Below, piece by piece: positions 9,161 to 17,734 of a stretch of 48,734 nucleotides of DNA. The notes below the pieces were generated by a model that saw only the letters and a list, made by a program, of their open reading frames with translations, was not told where the DNA came from and did no database searches. The position numbers and the translations under genes are program-made. Position 1 is the stretch's first letter; every line of letters starts with the position of its first letter. Source of the DNA: an uncultured beta proteobacterium (GTDB lineage Bacteria > Pseudomonadota > Gammaproteobacteria > Burkholderiales > Burkholderiaceae_C); assembly GCA_903830985.1 (NCBI GenBank), contig CAIKVZ010000263.1, positions 1-48,734 of the forward strand. Reading direction: 5' to 3'.

Positions 9161-10836
9161 GACGTGAACAGGTCGAACTCCGCCACGGTGTTGGGAAACC
9201 GACGATTAAACTCGTCTCGGTATCTGTTGAACCCCGTCCGGTCGCCGGCACCGTGCAGGATGGCGAGCAGATCAAGGTACAGCTCGGGATAGGACTGCTC
9301 ACTGTGCTCGATCTGTGCCTGCAGTACCTGCAGGGCGGGCTCGATCTGACCCATGGCCACGAAATTCTTCGCCAGTTGACGAATGTCTGCAACTGCCTCC
9401 GGGCTTGGCACGTTCGGCCTTGCGGGCGAAGAAGTCACCTTGGTGGGTACGGTATGGCCCGCCCCATGGGGCGCTGGCGCTTCGGTGAGATTGTCAAAGT
9501 CCAACCCGGCCGAAGGGTCCACGACCATCGTCGGCTCGAAGGCCGCAGCCGGATATTCCAGTGGCTTGCCGAAATCGGCAGACCGCGTGCGCGCGTTATC
9601 CGTCGGCGCAAGTACCTGATTCAAGGGACGCCAAGCCTTGGCAACCGCCAGTTCGGCTTCCAGCACCGAGGCTTCATCGGCCAGGTCTGCAGGCATTGCA
9701 ACGGGTGCAGCCGGTGCCGCTGCGGCCCGCGCCACGGGCTCCGGCTCCAACTCCAGTTCCAACTCAGCGTCAGGTAGCGGCACCGACCCCGGTGCGTAGC
9801 GTGTGGCACGCACCCGCTCTTCATGCGACATCGGCGCCTGTGCGCTCCACCACTTTCCGCTGGTCGACTGATGGCGCCGTTGCTGACTCCAAAACCAGGC
9901 CAAGGCCGCCAAGCTGGCGACCAGCAGGGCGATCAGCGAATAAACCCAGGCACTGGAAAAGCTCTCGGATTCGGATTTCTGCAGGCGCGCGGTCAACTCG
10001 GCCAGGCTGGCCTGGGTTTTACTGGCCGAGGCGCGCAGGGCTTTCAATTCGCTGTCCAGCGCCTGTATCTTTTGCAGACTGAGCAGGGTCTCCTCGCTGG
10101 CGACCAGCGCCTTGGGCGCTTCGATCACGGGCAGCACCGGCGGCTTGACGGCGGCCTTCAGGTCCGCGGCCTCCAGCTTCAATTGAGGCCGGGGGCTGAC
10201 TCCAGGCTCCTTCGCTTTGCTTGAAGGCAACGCCTTGGGTGCCGACGCAGGCGCAGCCACTTCAGTCTGCGCCTTGGCAACGCTGACCGGTACCGTCTTC
10301 TTTTTGGGTTCCCGCGGCTTGAGCTGCGCGGCTGGAGCCAGCGGCGTGGCAGCCGGTGCGACCACTGCGGTGACGGCAGCAACGGGCGCTATGGCGGCGG
10401 CCTGCTTGACCGGTGCCAGGGTCGGGACGGGGGCCGGCGCGACCAGCACCACCGGAGCGCTGTCAGCGGGAAAATCTGCCAGGACAACATAGCGGCGCGA
10501 GGTCTTCTGACCGCAACTGCTGCGCAAATACAGGGTAACGATGGGTTCGTCCACGATCACCGAAGAAGTGATGCGAACCTGCGCCATGTCAGGCACGGCC
10601 GTCGCCTCCACCTGAACCTTCACGTGGCTGGCCTCCTGGCGTGTTTCGGCATGGAATACTTCAGCTTCAAAACACAGCGAAGCCAGGTCCTGGCCTTCAT
10701 CCATGCGGACCTGAACCGCCATGTCCAGAGGCTGGCCTATGAGCGCCACGCCGCGGATATTGCCCAGCGTCAGGGCCTCGCTTGCCACCGAAGCGACGAG
10801 CAGTGCAATTCCGACAATGGTGGCTTTGTGTTCCAA
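9157..10836 (-). CDS. fimV: FimV/HubP-like polar pilus-assembly protein
   Basis: A 559-residue inner-membrane protein of the FimV family, which organises cell poles and type IV pilus or twitching functions. There is an N-terminal signal segment (IVGIALLVASVASEALT), the family N-terminal domain (LGNIRGVALIGQPLDMAV), a long Ala/Pro-rich stretch, a coiled coil at about 250-290, one membrane helix at about 295-315 (YSLIALLVASLAALAWFW), an acidic cytoplasmic part, and a short C-terminal FimV domain (about 500-550). I see no LysM peptidoglycan-binding domain, so it is shorter than the Pseudomonas FimV. The start is TTG 10836, supported by AGGAG 7 bp upstream. Confidence 0.82.
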   Translation of the reverse strand: MEHKATIVGIALLVASVASEALTLGNIRGVALIGQPLDMAVQVRMDEGQDLASLCFEAEVFHAETRQEASHVKVQVEATAVPDMAQVRITSSVIVDEPIVTLYLRSSCGQKTSRRYVVLADFPADSAPVVLVAPAPVPTLAPVKQAAAIAPVAAVTAVVAPAATPLAPAAQLKPREPKKKTVPVSVAKAQTEVAAPASAPKALPSSKAKEPGVSPRPQLKLEAADLKAAVKPPVLPVIEAPKALVASEETLLSLQKIQALDSELKALRASASKTQASLAELTARLQKSESESFSSAWVYSLIALLVASLAALAWFWSQQRRHQSTSGKWWSAQAPMSHEERVRATRYAPGSVPLPDAELELELEPEPVARAAAAPAAPVAMPADLADEASVLEAELAVAKAWRPLNQVLAPTDNARTRSADFGKPLEYPAAAFEPTMVVDPSAGLDFDNLTEAPAPHGAGHTVPTKVTSSPARPNVPSPEAVADIRQLAKNFVAMGQIEPALQVLQAQIEHSEQSYPELYLDLLAILHGAGDRTGFNRYRDEFNRRFPNTVAEFDLFTS

Positions 10837-10894
10837 CGCTTCGCTCCTGTGAAGCCGCTATTTTACAGACGGTTACAGAGACGACTTTCCTACA

Positions 10895-10908
10895 TTGATA
10901 CATGTCAA
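10895..10908. promoter_or_regulatory. FNR-like box in the fimV-arsR intergenic region
   Basis: TTGATACATGTCAA matches TTGAT-N4-ATCAA in nine of ten defined positions. It lies 59 bp upstream of the fimV start and about 180 bp upstream of arsR, in a divergent region of 250 bp (10837-11086). The distance favours fimV. The rest of the region shows no other gene or clear repeat. Chance occurrence is possible. Confidence 0.4.
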
Positions 10909-11057
10909 TTTTATCACAATGAAGCCGGGGCGGCGCATGTCCATTGCGGGGTGCCATGCCAGTGCCGACTCCCAAGAGGGGAAAGCGCCCTTGAGCAGAG
11001 ACCCTGCCGCTGCGCCGGGCCTCGTCACGGTCATAAGCTGGAAAATTCTTTCTTCGA

Positions 11058-11080
11058 TATTTCAATAATTGTTGTATCAT
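11058..11080 (+). promoter_or_regulatory. Probable arsR promoter/operator
   Basis: A -10-like TATCAT stands at 11075-11080, only 6 bp before the arsR ATG. The AT-rich stretch before it holds the small palindrome CAATAATTG (11063-11071), a plausible ArsR operator half. There is no ribosome-binding site before the ATG, so the transcript may be leaderless. The -35 region is weak. Confidence 0.4.
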
Positions 11081-11086
11081 TGCCGA

Positions 11087-11464
11087 ATGGAAAAAAATGC
11101 CGCCACTTCGGTTTTCGAGTCTCTCGCTTCTGGTGTGCGTCTGGATGTCTTTCGTCTTCTGGTCAAACAGGGTCCGCAAGGCCTGGTGGCGGGCGAGATT
11201 GCCGCCACCCTCGAACTGCCGCCCACCAACCTGTCGTTTCACCTGAAGGCGCTGACGCAGGCGCGTCTGCTCACGGTCACGCAGGAGGGCCGGTACCAAC
11301 GCTACCGCGCCAACATCGCACTGGTGCAGGAGTTGATCGACTACCTCACGGCTGAGTGCTGCACCGGACAGCCGGAGCAATGCCTGGAAGGCAGTTCGCT
11401 GACAGTCTGCAAGCCGCGCACGTCAAGCAAAGTACGACCAAGGCCTGATCTGGCCCGGACTTGA
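11087..11464 (+). CDS. arsR: Arsenic-responsive repressor ArsR
   Basis: A 125-residue winged-helix ArsR/SmtB repressor that releases DNA when it binds As(III). The recognition helix region reads LELPPTNLSFHLKALTQARL. The usual ELCVCDL metal site of plasmid ArsR is absent; instead C91, C92 and C99 lie near the C-terminus (AECCTGQPEQC), the arrangement known from Acidithiobacillus ferrooxidans ArsR (C95, C96, C102). I chose ATG 11087 over a TTG 18 bp upstream because the family homology begins at MEKNAATSVFESL. It is first in the ars operon. Confidence 0.93.
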   Translation: MEKNAATSVFESLASGVRLDVFRLLVKQGPQGLVAGEIAATLELPPTNLSFHLKALTQARLLTVTQEGRYQRYRANIALVQELIDYLTAECCTGQPEQCLEGSSLTVCKPRTSSKVRPRPDLART

Positions 11465-11495
11465 GTCCACTATTTTCAACCCCAAGGAGCACCCC

Positions 11496-11858
11496 ATGAA
11501 GTCCATTCAGGTATTCGATCCCGCCCTGTGCTGCAGCAGCGGCGTTTGCGGCACCGACGTCGACCAAAAGCTGGTTGACTTTTCCGCCGACGTGGCCTGG
11601 GCCAAACAAAGTGGCATCGCCATCGAACGTTTCAATCTGGCGCAACAGCCCATGGCTTTTGCGCAAAACGCGGCCGTGAAAGGCTTGCTGGAACGCAGCG
11701 GCGAAAGCGCACTGCCTGCCATCCTGGTCGACGGTGAAGTAGCGCTCGCCGGCCGCTACCCGAGTCGTGACGATCTGGCGCGCTGGGCCGGTGTGGCGCC
11801 AGCGGCGGCCGTGAAGAACACGGCCGGCAGTTGCTGTTCCGGCGGCAACTGCTGCTGA
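11496..11858 (+). CDS. arsD: Arsenite metallochaperone ArsD
   Basis: ArsD carries As(III) to the ArsA ATPase. The 120-residue product has C12, C13 and C18 (PALCCSSGVCGTDVD), exactly the positions of the As(III) site in characterised ArsD, and the conserved FAQNAAVKGLL and ALPAILVDGEVALAGRYPS segments. A C-terminal Cys pair motif (CCSGGNCC) may be a second metal site. The ribosome-binding site AAGGAG is 7 bp upstream. arsA follows after 13 bp. Confidence 0.95.
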   Translation: MKSIQVFDPALCCSSGVCGTDVDQKLVDFSADVAWAKQSGIAIERFNLAQQPMAFAQNAAVKGLLERSGESALPAILVDGEVALAGRYPSRDDLARWAGVAPAAAVKNTAGSCCSGGNCC

Positions 11859-11871
11859 CCTGGCTACTGCC

Positions 11872-13647
11872 ATGAAATTCCTCGACCAGCCGCCGCGCTT
11901 CCTGTTCTTCACCGGCAAGGGCGGCGTTGGCAAGACATCGATCGCCTGCGCCACCGCCATGCAACTCGTCGCCAGCGGGCAACGCGTGCTGCTGGTGAGC
12001 ACCGACCCGGCGTCGAATGTGGGCCAGGTGTTCGGCGTGGGCATCGGCAATCAGGTCACGGCCATCCCGGCTGTTCCCGGGCTCCGCGCACTGGAAATCG
12101 ACCCCCAGGCCGCAGCCCAGGCCTACCGTGACCGGCTGGTCGGTCCGGTGCGCGGCGTGTTGCCGGAGGCTGTGGTCAAAGGCATTGAGGAACAGCTCTC
12201 CGGTGCCTGCACCACCGAGATCGCCGCGTTCGATGAATTCACCGCGCTGTTGACGGACGAGGCGTTGACGAAGGACTACGAGCACATCATTTTTGACACC
12301 GCGCCAACGGGCCACACCATCCGCCTGCTGCAACTGCCAGGCGCCTGGAGCGGCTTTCTGGACGAGGGCAAGGGCGACGCATCCTGCCTGGGCCCACTGG
12401 CCGGTCTGGAGAAGCAGCGCGCCCAATACGCCGCGGCGGTAGCCGCACTGGCCGATCCGGCGCGCACCCGCCTGGTGCTGGTGGCGCGCGCGCAAGGCGC
12501 GTCACTGCGCGAAGCGGCGCGCACCCATGGCGAGTTGGCGGCCATCGGACTGTCGCAACAGTATCTGGTGATCAACGGCCTGTTCCCCGCCGACGAGGCC
12601 GGGTCCGATCCCCTGGCCGCCGCCATCTGCCAACGAGAACAGGCGGCACTGACTGGCATGCCTGCCGAGCTGCGCCCCATGCCAACCGACCACATCGCGC
12701 TCAAGCCATTCAACCTCGTGGGCCTGGAGTCCTTGCGCCAACTGTTAGTAGCCAACACACCGATGGTCGCATCGGCGCTGCAGGTGCAACCCAAGATCGC
12801 TGCGCCCAGCCTGTCGGCGCTGGTCGACGAGATCGCGCAGGGCGGTCATGGTCTGGTGATGCTCATGGGCAAGGGTGGCGTGGGCAAGACCACCATGGCC
12901 GCCGCCGTGGCGGTGGAACTGGCGCACCGGGGCCTTGCCGTGCATCTGAGCACCTCCGACCCGGCGGCCCATCTGAGCGAGACCCTGCATGGCCCGCTGC
13001 CGCATCTCACGGTGAGCCGCATTGACCCGCATGAGGTCACTGAACAGTACCGCGCCCAGGTACTCTCCAGCAAGGGCGCCAAGCTCGATGCCGCCGGACG
13101 CGCACTGCTGGAAGAAGACCTGCGTTCGCCCTGCACCGAAGAGATCGCGGTGTTCCAGGCGTTCTCGCGCGTCATCCGCGAAGCCGGCAAGCAGTTCGTC
13201 GTGATGGACACCGCGCCCACGGGCCACACGCTGCTGCTGCTCGACGCCACCGGCGCCTACCACCGCGACGTGGTGCGCCAAATGGAAGGCACGGGTCTGC
13301 ACTTCACCACCCCCATGCAGCAATTGCAGGACCCAAAGCAGACCAAGGTGTTGCTGGTCACGCTGGCCGAAACCACACCGGTGCTGGAGGCCGCGAACCT
13401 GCAGGCCGACCTGCGTCGTGCCGGCATCGAACCCTGGGCCTGGATCATCAACAACAGCGTGGCTGCCACGGTCGTCACCTCGCCCTTGTTGCGGCAACGC
13501 GCGCACAACGAGCTGCGCGAGATCGACGCGGTAGTGACCAAGCACGCCAAGCGTTATGCGCTCGTTCCCCTGCTGCAGGAGGAACCCGTTGGCGTGGACC
13601 GCCTGCTGCAACTCTCCCAAGCCATTGCAGTGAAGAAAGAAACCTGA
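11872..13647 (+). CDS. arsA: Arsenite-stimulated ATPase ArsA
   Basis: ArsA is the cytoplasmic ATPase that energises arsenite efflux. The 591-residue protein has two homologous halves, each with a GKGGVGKT P-loop (about 15-22 and 330-337) and a DTAPTGHT signal motif. The allosteric metal-site cysteines are conserved at C113 (GACTTEIAAF), C172 (ASCLGPL) and C421 (CTEEIAVF), matching C113, C172 and C422 of the E. coli plasmid enzyme. The efflux partner here is ACR3 rather than ArsB, a pairing known from other ars operons. Confidence 0.96.
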   Translation: MKFLDQPPRFLFFTGKGGVGKTSIACATAMQLVASGQRVLLVSTDPASNVGQVFGVGIGNQVTAIPAVPGLRALEIDPQAAAQAYRDRLVGPVRGVLPEAVVKGIEEQLSGACTTEIAAFDEFTALLTDEALTKDYEHIIFDTAPTGHTIRLLQLPGAWSGFLDEGKGDASCLGPLAGLEKQRAQYAAAVAALADPARTRLVLVARAQGASLREAARTHGELAAIGLSQQYLVINGLFPADEAGSDPLAAAICQREQAALTGMPAELRPMPTDHIALKPFNLVGLESLRQLLVANTPMVASALQVQPKIAAPSLSALVDEIAQGGHGLVMLMGKGGVGKTTMAAAVAVELAHRGLAVHLSTSDPAAHLSETLHGPLPHLTVSRIDPHEVTEQYRAQVLSSKGAKLDAAGRALLEEDLRSPCTEEIAVFQAFSRVIREAGKQFVVMDTAPTGHTLLLLDATGAYHRDVVRQMEGTGLHFTTPMQQLQDPKQTKVLLVTLAETTPVLEAANLQADLRRAGIEPWAWIINNSVAATVVTSPLLRQRAHNELREIDAVVTKHAKRYALVPLLQEEPVGVDRLLQLSQAIAVKKET

Positions 13648-13650
13648 ACC

Positions 13651-14151
13651 ATGACGAGCAAAATTTTGAACGTGCTGTTCCTGTGCACCCACAACTCGGC
13701 GCGCAGCATCCTGGCCGAGGCCATCCTGAACCACATCGGAAAAGGCCGCTTCAAGGCGTATTCGGCCGGCAGCAGTCCGCGCGAAAACCAGCAGCCCAAC
13801 CCCCTGGGCCTGCAGGTGCTGAAGAGTGCGGGGATGTCCACCGAAGGTTTGCACAGCAAGAGCTGGGACGAGTTTGGTCGGCCCGACGCAGCGCACATGG
13901 ACCTGGTGATCACGGTCTGTGACAACGCGGCAGGGGAAGTCTGTCCCTACTGGCCGGGTCAGCCTGCAACGGCGCACTGGGGCTACCCCGACCCTTCCGC
14001 CGGCGAGGGCACGGACGCACAAAAACTGGAAGCCTTCCGTCTTACGCTGATCGCCCTGAAACGCCGGCTGGACCTGCTGATCAGCCTGCCGCCAGCCAAG
14101 TTGGAAAAGACCTTGCTGCAGGGCACCGCTCGCGCGCTGTCCCAGGATTGA
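13651..14151 (+). CDS. arsC: Arsenate reductase, low-molecular-weight phosphatase (thioredoxin) type
   Basis: Reduces As(V) to As(III) with a phosphatase-like fold. Of 166 residues, the P-loop LCTHNSARS gives the nucleophile C12 and the phosphate-binding Arg; C90 and C98 (VTVCDNAAGEVCP) correspond to the C82/C89 relay of Staphylococcus aureus ArsC, which ends in a disulfide opened by thioredoxin. The spacing is one residue longer than in that enzyme. The C-terminal part (FRLTLIALKRRLDLLISL) is a typical closing helix. It lies 3 bp after arsA and 4 bp before acr3. Confidence 0.92.
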   Translation: MTSKILNVLFLCTHNSARSILAEAILNHIGKGRFKAYSAGSSPRENQQPNPLGLQVLKSAGMSTEGLHSKSWDEFGRPDAAHMDLVITVCDNAAGEVCPYWPGQPATAHWGYPDPSAGEGTDAQKLEAFRLTLIALKRRLDLLISLPPAKLEKTLLQGTARALSQD

Positions 14152-14155
14152 CACC

Positions 14156-15232
14156 ATGAGCGTGCAATGTGATGTGACTGCCAAACAGGCAGCCGGAGCG
14201 CCCATGAGCGTGTTCGAACGCTACCTCACGGTCTGGGTATTTCTGTGCATCGTCGCCGGTATTGGCCTGGGACAACTGGTCCCGGTACTGTTCCAGTCGA
14301 TCGGCCGCATGGAGGTGGCGAATGTCAATCTGCCCGTGGGTCTGCTGATCTGGGTGATGATCATCCCCATGCTGGTGAAGGTGGACTTTGGCGCGCTGAG
14401 CGAGGTGCGCCAGCACATCAAGGGCATTGGCGTCACCTTGTTCGTCAACTGGCTGGTGAAGCCCTTCACCATGGCCTTTCTGGGCTGGCTGTTCATCCGC
14501 CACCTGTTCGCACCACTGCTGCCTGCGGATCAACTCGACAGCTACATCGCCGGCCTCATCCTGCTGGCAGCTGCGCCCTGCACCGCCATGGTGTTCGTGT
14601 GGAGCCGGCTCACCGGCGGCGACCCGCTGTTCACGCTGTCGCAGGTGGCGCTAAACGACAGCATCATGGTCGTGGCCTTCGCGCCGCTGGTGGCTTTTTT
14701 GCTCGGCATCTCCGCCATCACCGTGCCCTGGGACACGCTGCTCACTTCCGTCGTGCTGTACATCGTGATCCCGGTGGTCCTGGCCCAGGTCTGGCGCAAG
14801 TTCCTGCTGGCAAAGGGACAGGCGGCGTTTGACGCCGCCATGGAAAGCATCGGCCCCTGGTCCATCGGTGCGCTGCTGGCCACGCTGGTTCTGCTGTTTG
14901 CCTTTCAGGGCGAAGCCATCCTGAAGCAGCCGCTGGTCATTGCCCTGCTGGCCGTGCCGATTTTGATTCAGGTGTTTTTCAACTCGGCACTGGCCTACTG
15001 GCTGAACCGCGCCGTGGGCGAGAAGCACAACATCGCTTGCCCCTCAGCGCTGATCGGCGCCTCCAACTTCTTCGAGTTGGCCGTGGCGGCGGCCATCAGC
15101 CTGTTCGGCTTTCACTCCGGCGCGGCGCTGGCCACGGTGGTGGGCGTGCTGATCGAGGTGCCGGTCATGCTGCTGGTGGTGTATATCGTGAACAACTCCA
15201 AGGGCTGGTACGAACGCGGCCAAACACCCTGA
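14156..15232 (+). CDS. acr3: Arsenite efflux transporter ACR3
   Basis: A 358-residue membrane protein of the ACR3 (BART superfamily) type with about ten membrane segments, exporting As(III). Clear family motifs are LPVGLLIWVMIIPMLVKVDF, GLILLAAAPCTAMVFVWS with the functional Cys, and ACPSALIGASNFFELAVA. The C-terminus is VVYIVNNSKGWYE. A second in-frame Met at 14204 begins MSVFERYLTVW, closer to the first membrane segment, and remains an alternative start. Partners are ArsA and ArsD just upstream. Confidence 0.95.
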   Translation: MSVQCDVTAKQAAGAPMSVFERYLTVWVFLCIVAGIGLGQLVPVLFQSIGRMEVANVNLPVGLLIWVMIIPMLVKVDFGALSEVRQHIKGIGVTLFVNWLVKPFTMAFLGWLFIRHLFAPLLPADQLDSYIAGLILLAAAPCTAMVFVWSRLTGGDPLFTLSQVALNDSIMVVAFAPLVAFLLGISAITVPWDTLLTSVVLYIVIPVVLAQVWRKFLLAKGQAAFDAAMESIGPWSIGALLATLVLLFAFQGEAILKQPLVIALLAVPILIQVFFNSALAYWLNRAVGEKHNIACPSALIGASNFFELAVAAAISLFGFHSGAALATVVGVLIEVPVMLLVVYIVNNSKGWYERGQTP

Positions 15233-15240
15233 GGCATCCC

Positions 15241-15675
15241 ATGAGCGACATCACGATTTACCACAACCCCAAGTGCGGCACCTCGCGCAACACCCTTGCG
15301 CTGATCCGCAATTCAGGCGCCGAGCCGCGCGTCGTTCACTACCTGGAAACTCCGCCGAGCCGGCCCGAATTGCAGGCGCTGATCGCAGCAACGGCAGCGC
15401 CGGTGCGCGAGCTGATGCGTGCCAAGGAAGCGGTCTACAAGGAGCTCGATCTGGATCAGCCGAAATGGTCCGATGACGAACTGATCGATGCCATGCTGGC
15501 CCACCCCATCCTCATCAATCGGCCCATCGTGGTGACGCCCATGGGCACGCGACTGTGCCGCCCTTCCGAACTGGTGCTGGACCTGCTGCCGCAGCCCCAA
15601 TTGGCGGCTTTTGCCAAGGAAGACGGCGAAGCCGTGATCGATGCGCAGGGGCGGCGGCACGGCCTGCGCCCATGA
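15241..15675 (+). CDS. arsC: Arsenate reductase, glutaredoxin-dependent ArsC type
   Basis: A second, unrelated arsenate reductase of the thioredoxin-fold ArsC/Spx family. The 144-residue protein begins MSDITIYHNPKCGTSRNTL, with the catalytic Cys at 12 as in plasmid R773 ArsC, which uses glutathione and glutaredoxin. HPILINRPIVV and GTRLCRP hold the Arg residues expected for arsenate binding. It lies 8 bp after acr3 and its stop overlaps the start of the next gene (ATGA). Confidence 0.94.
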   Translation: MSDITIYHNPKCGTSRNTLALIRNSGAEPRVVHYLETPPSRPELQALIAATAAPVRELMRAKEAVYKELDLDQPKWSDDELIDAMLAHPILINRPIVVTPMGTRLCRPSELVLDLLPQPQLAAFAKEDGEAVIDAQGRRHGLRP

Positions 15676-16544
15676 CTGACACTCAGGTGTTATCGATCAC
15701 CACATCCGACCAACATCGGGTCGACGCGACTGTTTACCCGACCGATGACGCCAACGCGCCGGTGCTCATATTTCTCTCGGCACTTGGCACTCCCGCAAAG
15801 GTCTATCGGCACTTTGGCCGTGAGTTGGTGAAGCATGGCGTGCAGATGTGCGCGCCAGACTGGCGCGGCATCGGCAGCAGTTCGGTGCGTGCTGGCCGGG
15901 GCAGTGACTTCGGCTACCGCCACCTCGTCGAAATTGACCTGGCCGCCTTGATTCAGGCTGTCCACCAACGATTTCCCGATGCGCCCATCTGGCTCGGTGG
16001 CCACAGCCTGGGTGGACAACTGGCGCTGCTCAGCGCTGCCGCTCACCCCCCCCACGTCTGCGGCGTCGTGTTGACCGCCAGTGGCAGCGTGCACTGGCCC
16101 TGTTACTCAGGCAAGTTGCGCATCGCTGTGCGCTCCCTGGTGCTGCTGTCACGCCTGCTGTCACCTTTAATGGGGTATTTTCCCGGCTCACGCTTCGGAT
16201 TTGGCGGCCGAGAAGCCGCCGGCGTGATGCGCGACTGGAGCCACCTGGCCGTTACCGGCGAGTACCGGCTGCAGGGCTCCAATGTCGACTATGAAAAGTC
16301 CCTGCACGCGCTCAAGCTTCCCGTTTTGATGATCTCCTTTGCGGCGGATCTCTGGTCTCCCTTGAAGGCCGCGTCGGCCCTGGTGCGCAAGGTGACGAGC
16401 GGCTCGGCGGTGCACTGGCATTGGGGCGCGTCAGACACGGCAGGCATCGCTCTGGACCACTACTCCTGGATCAAACATCCCGGCCTTGTGGCTCCCGCTG
16501 TGGCGAAGTTCATTCGACAGAGCCGCGCAGCGCCCTCAAAGTAG
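15672..16544 (+). CDS. Alpha/beta hydrolase (YheT/lysophospholipase-like), coupled to the ars operon
   Basis: A 290-residue alpha/beta-hydrolase-fold protein. The nucleophile elbow is GGHSLGGQ with S112; the likely acid is in SFAADLWSP and the likely His in LDHYSWIKHPG. DWRGIGSSS follows the oxyanion strand. The protein has no signal peptide and should be cytoplasmic. Its ATG overlaps the arsC stop, so it is probably translated with the ars operon, yet no role in arsenic handling is established for this family. The substrate is unknown. Confidence 0.8.
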   Translation: MTDTQVLSITTSDQHRVDATVYPTDDANAPVLIFLSALGTPAKVYRHFGRELVKHGVQMCAPDWRGIGSSSVRAGRGSDFGYRHLVEIDLAALIQAVHQRFPDAPIWLGGHSLGGQLALLSAAAHPPHVCGVVLTASGSVHWPCYSGKLRIAVRSLVLLSRLLSPLMGYFPGSRFGFGGREAAGVMRDWSHLAVTGEYRLQGSNVDYEKSLHALKLPVLMISFAADLWSPLKAASALVRKVTSGSAVHWHWGASDTAGIALDHYSWIKHPGLVAPAVAKFIRQSRAAPSK

Positions 16545-16587
16545 CCGGTAATACACAAGACTTCGGCTCGCCTCGATACCATATCCC

Positions 16588-17166
16588 ATGATTCCCGAAC
16601 ACTTCACCCCCGTCCCCCTGAACAAGGCCTATCGACTGCTGAACCATGGCCCCGTGGTGCTGGTGTCTTCAGCCCACGGCGACATCACCAACGTCATGGC
16701 GGCCGCATGGTCAATGCCGCTGGACTTTGACCCGCCCAAGGTCACCGTCGTCATCGACAAGGCAACACTGACCCGCTCACTGATGGAGGCCAGCGGCAGC
16801 TTCGCGCTGAACCTACCGTGCCGAGCCATGGCAGCTCAGACGCTGGGTGTCGGCACCGACAGCGCCAAGACGGTCCCTGACAAGCTGACGCGTCATGGCG
16901 TCAGCACGTTTCAGGTCATTGGGCGCAACGTGCCGCTCGTACAGGGCTGCGTGGGATGGCTGGAGTGCCGCGTGATTCCAGAGCCGCACAACCAGCAGAC
17001 CTATGACCTGTTCATCGGCGAGGTGGTCGCTGCCTGGGCGGACTCACGGGTGTTCAGCGACGGACGCTGGCACTTCGAAGACGCAGCAGACAGTCTGCGC
17101 ACCTTGCACTACGTGGCAGGCGGACAGTTCTACCTGACCGGGGAGTCGTTGCAGGTTGACGAGTGA
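16588..17166 (+). CDS. Flavin reductase-like FMN-binding split-barrel protein
   Basis: The 192-residue product matches the flavin reductase-like domain: NHGPVVLVSSAHGDITNVM, AAAWSMPLDFDPPKVTVV and SGSFALNLPCRA are the usual core strands and FMN-contacting loops. Such proteins bind FMN and reduce flavin or act with a partner oxygenase. It follows the alpha/beta hydrolase after 43 bp in the same direction and may be the last gene of the arsenic transcript. It is not ArsH, which has a flavodoxin fold. Confidence 0.8.
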   Translation: MIPEHFTPVPLNKAYRLLNHGPVVLVSSAHGDITNVMAAAWSMPLDFDPPKVTVVIDKATLTRSLMEASGSFALNLPCRAMAAQTLGVGTDSAKTVPDKLTRHGVSTFQVIGRNVPLVQGCVGWLECRVIPEPHNQQTYDLFIGEVVAAWADSRVFSDGRWHFEDAADSLRTLHYVAGGQFYLTGESLQVDE

Positions 17167-17321
17167 AGCTGGTCGCAGGAGCGGGGCGCCATGCCAAAGC
17201 GGCACGCCAGGCTATCCGTGCGCGACCACCCCGGAAAGTTAACCCCATGAACGCTGCGCTACCCTGTTGATAAGCCGTGGGAAACTCTTGAATCTGTTGA
17301 ATTCAGTGGCGTGGCGGGCTG

Positions 17322-17340
17322 CTGCCTGATAAACAGGCAG
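17322..17340. terminator. Hairpin after the flavin reductase gene, weak terminator candidate
   Basis: CTGCCTG and CAGGCAG form a 7-bp perfect stem with an ATAAA loop, 155 bp after the flavin reductase stop. The following TCTTCG is a poor T-run, so termination here is uncertain. The rest of 17167-17363 shows nothing recognisable. Confidence 0.3.
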
Positions 17341-17363
17341 TCTTCGCCCAGGGACCCATCGGT

Positions 17364-17699
17364 CTATGAGTTGGGCAGCGCCCGCTGCGTTCGGCTCTCC
17401 AACATTTCAGCCCCGGAAAATTCACCCGTGGCTTTTTGGCAAGATTCGCTATGGCACTCTAAAGTGGCAATCAAGGTGTCTATGTTTGACAGAAACTCGC
17501 CTCTGCTGACGCACGGAGTTTGCGTGAACATTCGGGTTGCACCGTCGGCGATATCAGGCTTTCCTGCCTGACGCGCCCAAGCCTTGACCTCGCAATAAGC
17601 GAGCAATGCAAGTCTGCCAAGCTGCTGACTCCTGCGCGCATGGTGCAGGTCAGCAAGCAAGTCCTCAAGCCCCAGCTGAATTGGAGATGAAGTACCCAT
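17364..17699 (-). CDS. Small hypothetical protein
   Basis: A 111-residue reading frame downstream of, and co-directional with, the phasin gene. I do not recognise a defined domain. The first 80 residues look like a real helical protein (LEDLLADLHHARRSQQLGRLALLAYCEVKAWAR in outline, then FLSNIDTLIATLE), with balanced charged and hydrophobic residues, and resemble small uncharacterised proteins of Comamonadaceae from memory. The C-terminal 30 residues look less ordered. No good ribosome-binding site is visible, so it could still be spurious. Confidence 0.45.
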   Translation of the reverse strand: MGTSSPIQLGLEDLLADLHHARRSQQLGRLALLAYCEVKAWARQAGKPDIADGATRMFTQTPCVSRGEFLSNIDTLIATLECHSESCQKATGEFSGAEMLESRTQRALPNS

Positions 17700-17734
17700 A
17701 TTTCAGCTCAGCACGGGGTTGCCGGAGTAGCTGG

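Noticed and set aside
16588-17166. The possibility that the flavin protein is ArsH
   Set aside because: ArsH has a flavodoxin-like fold; this sequence has the flavin reductase split-barrel motifs.
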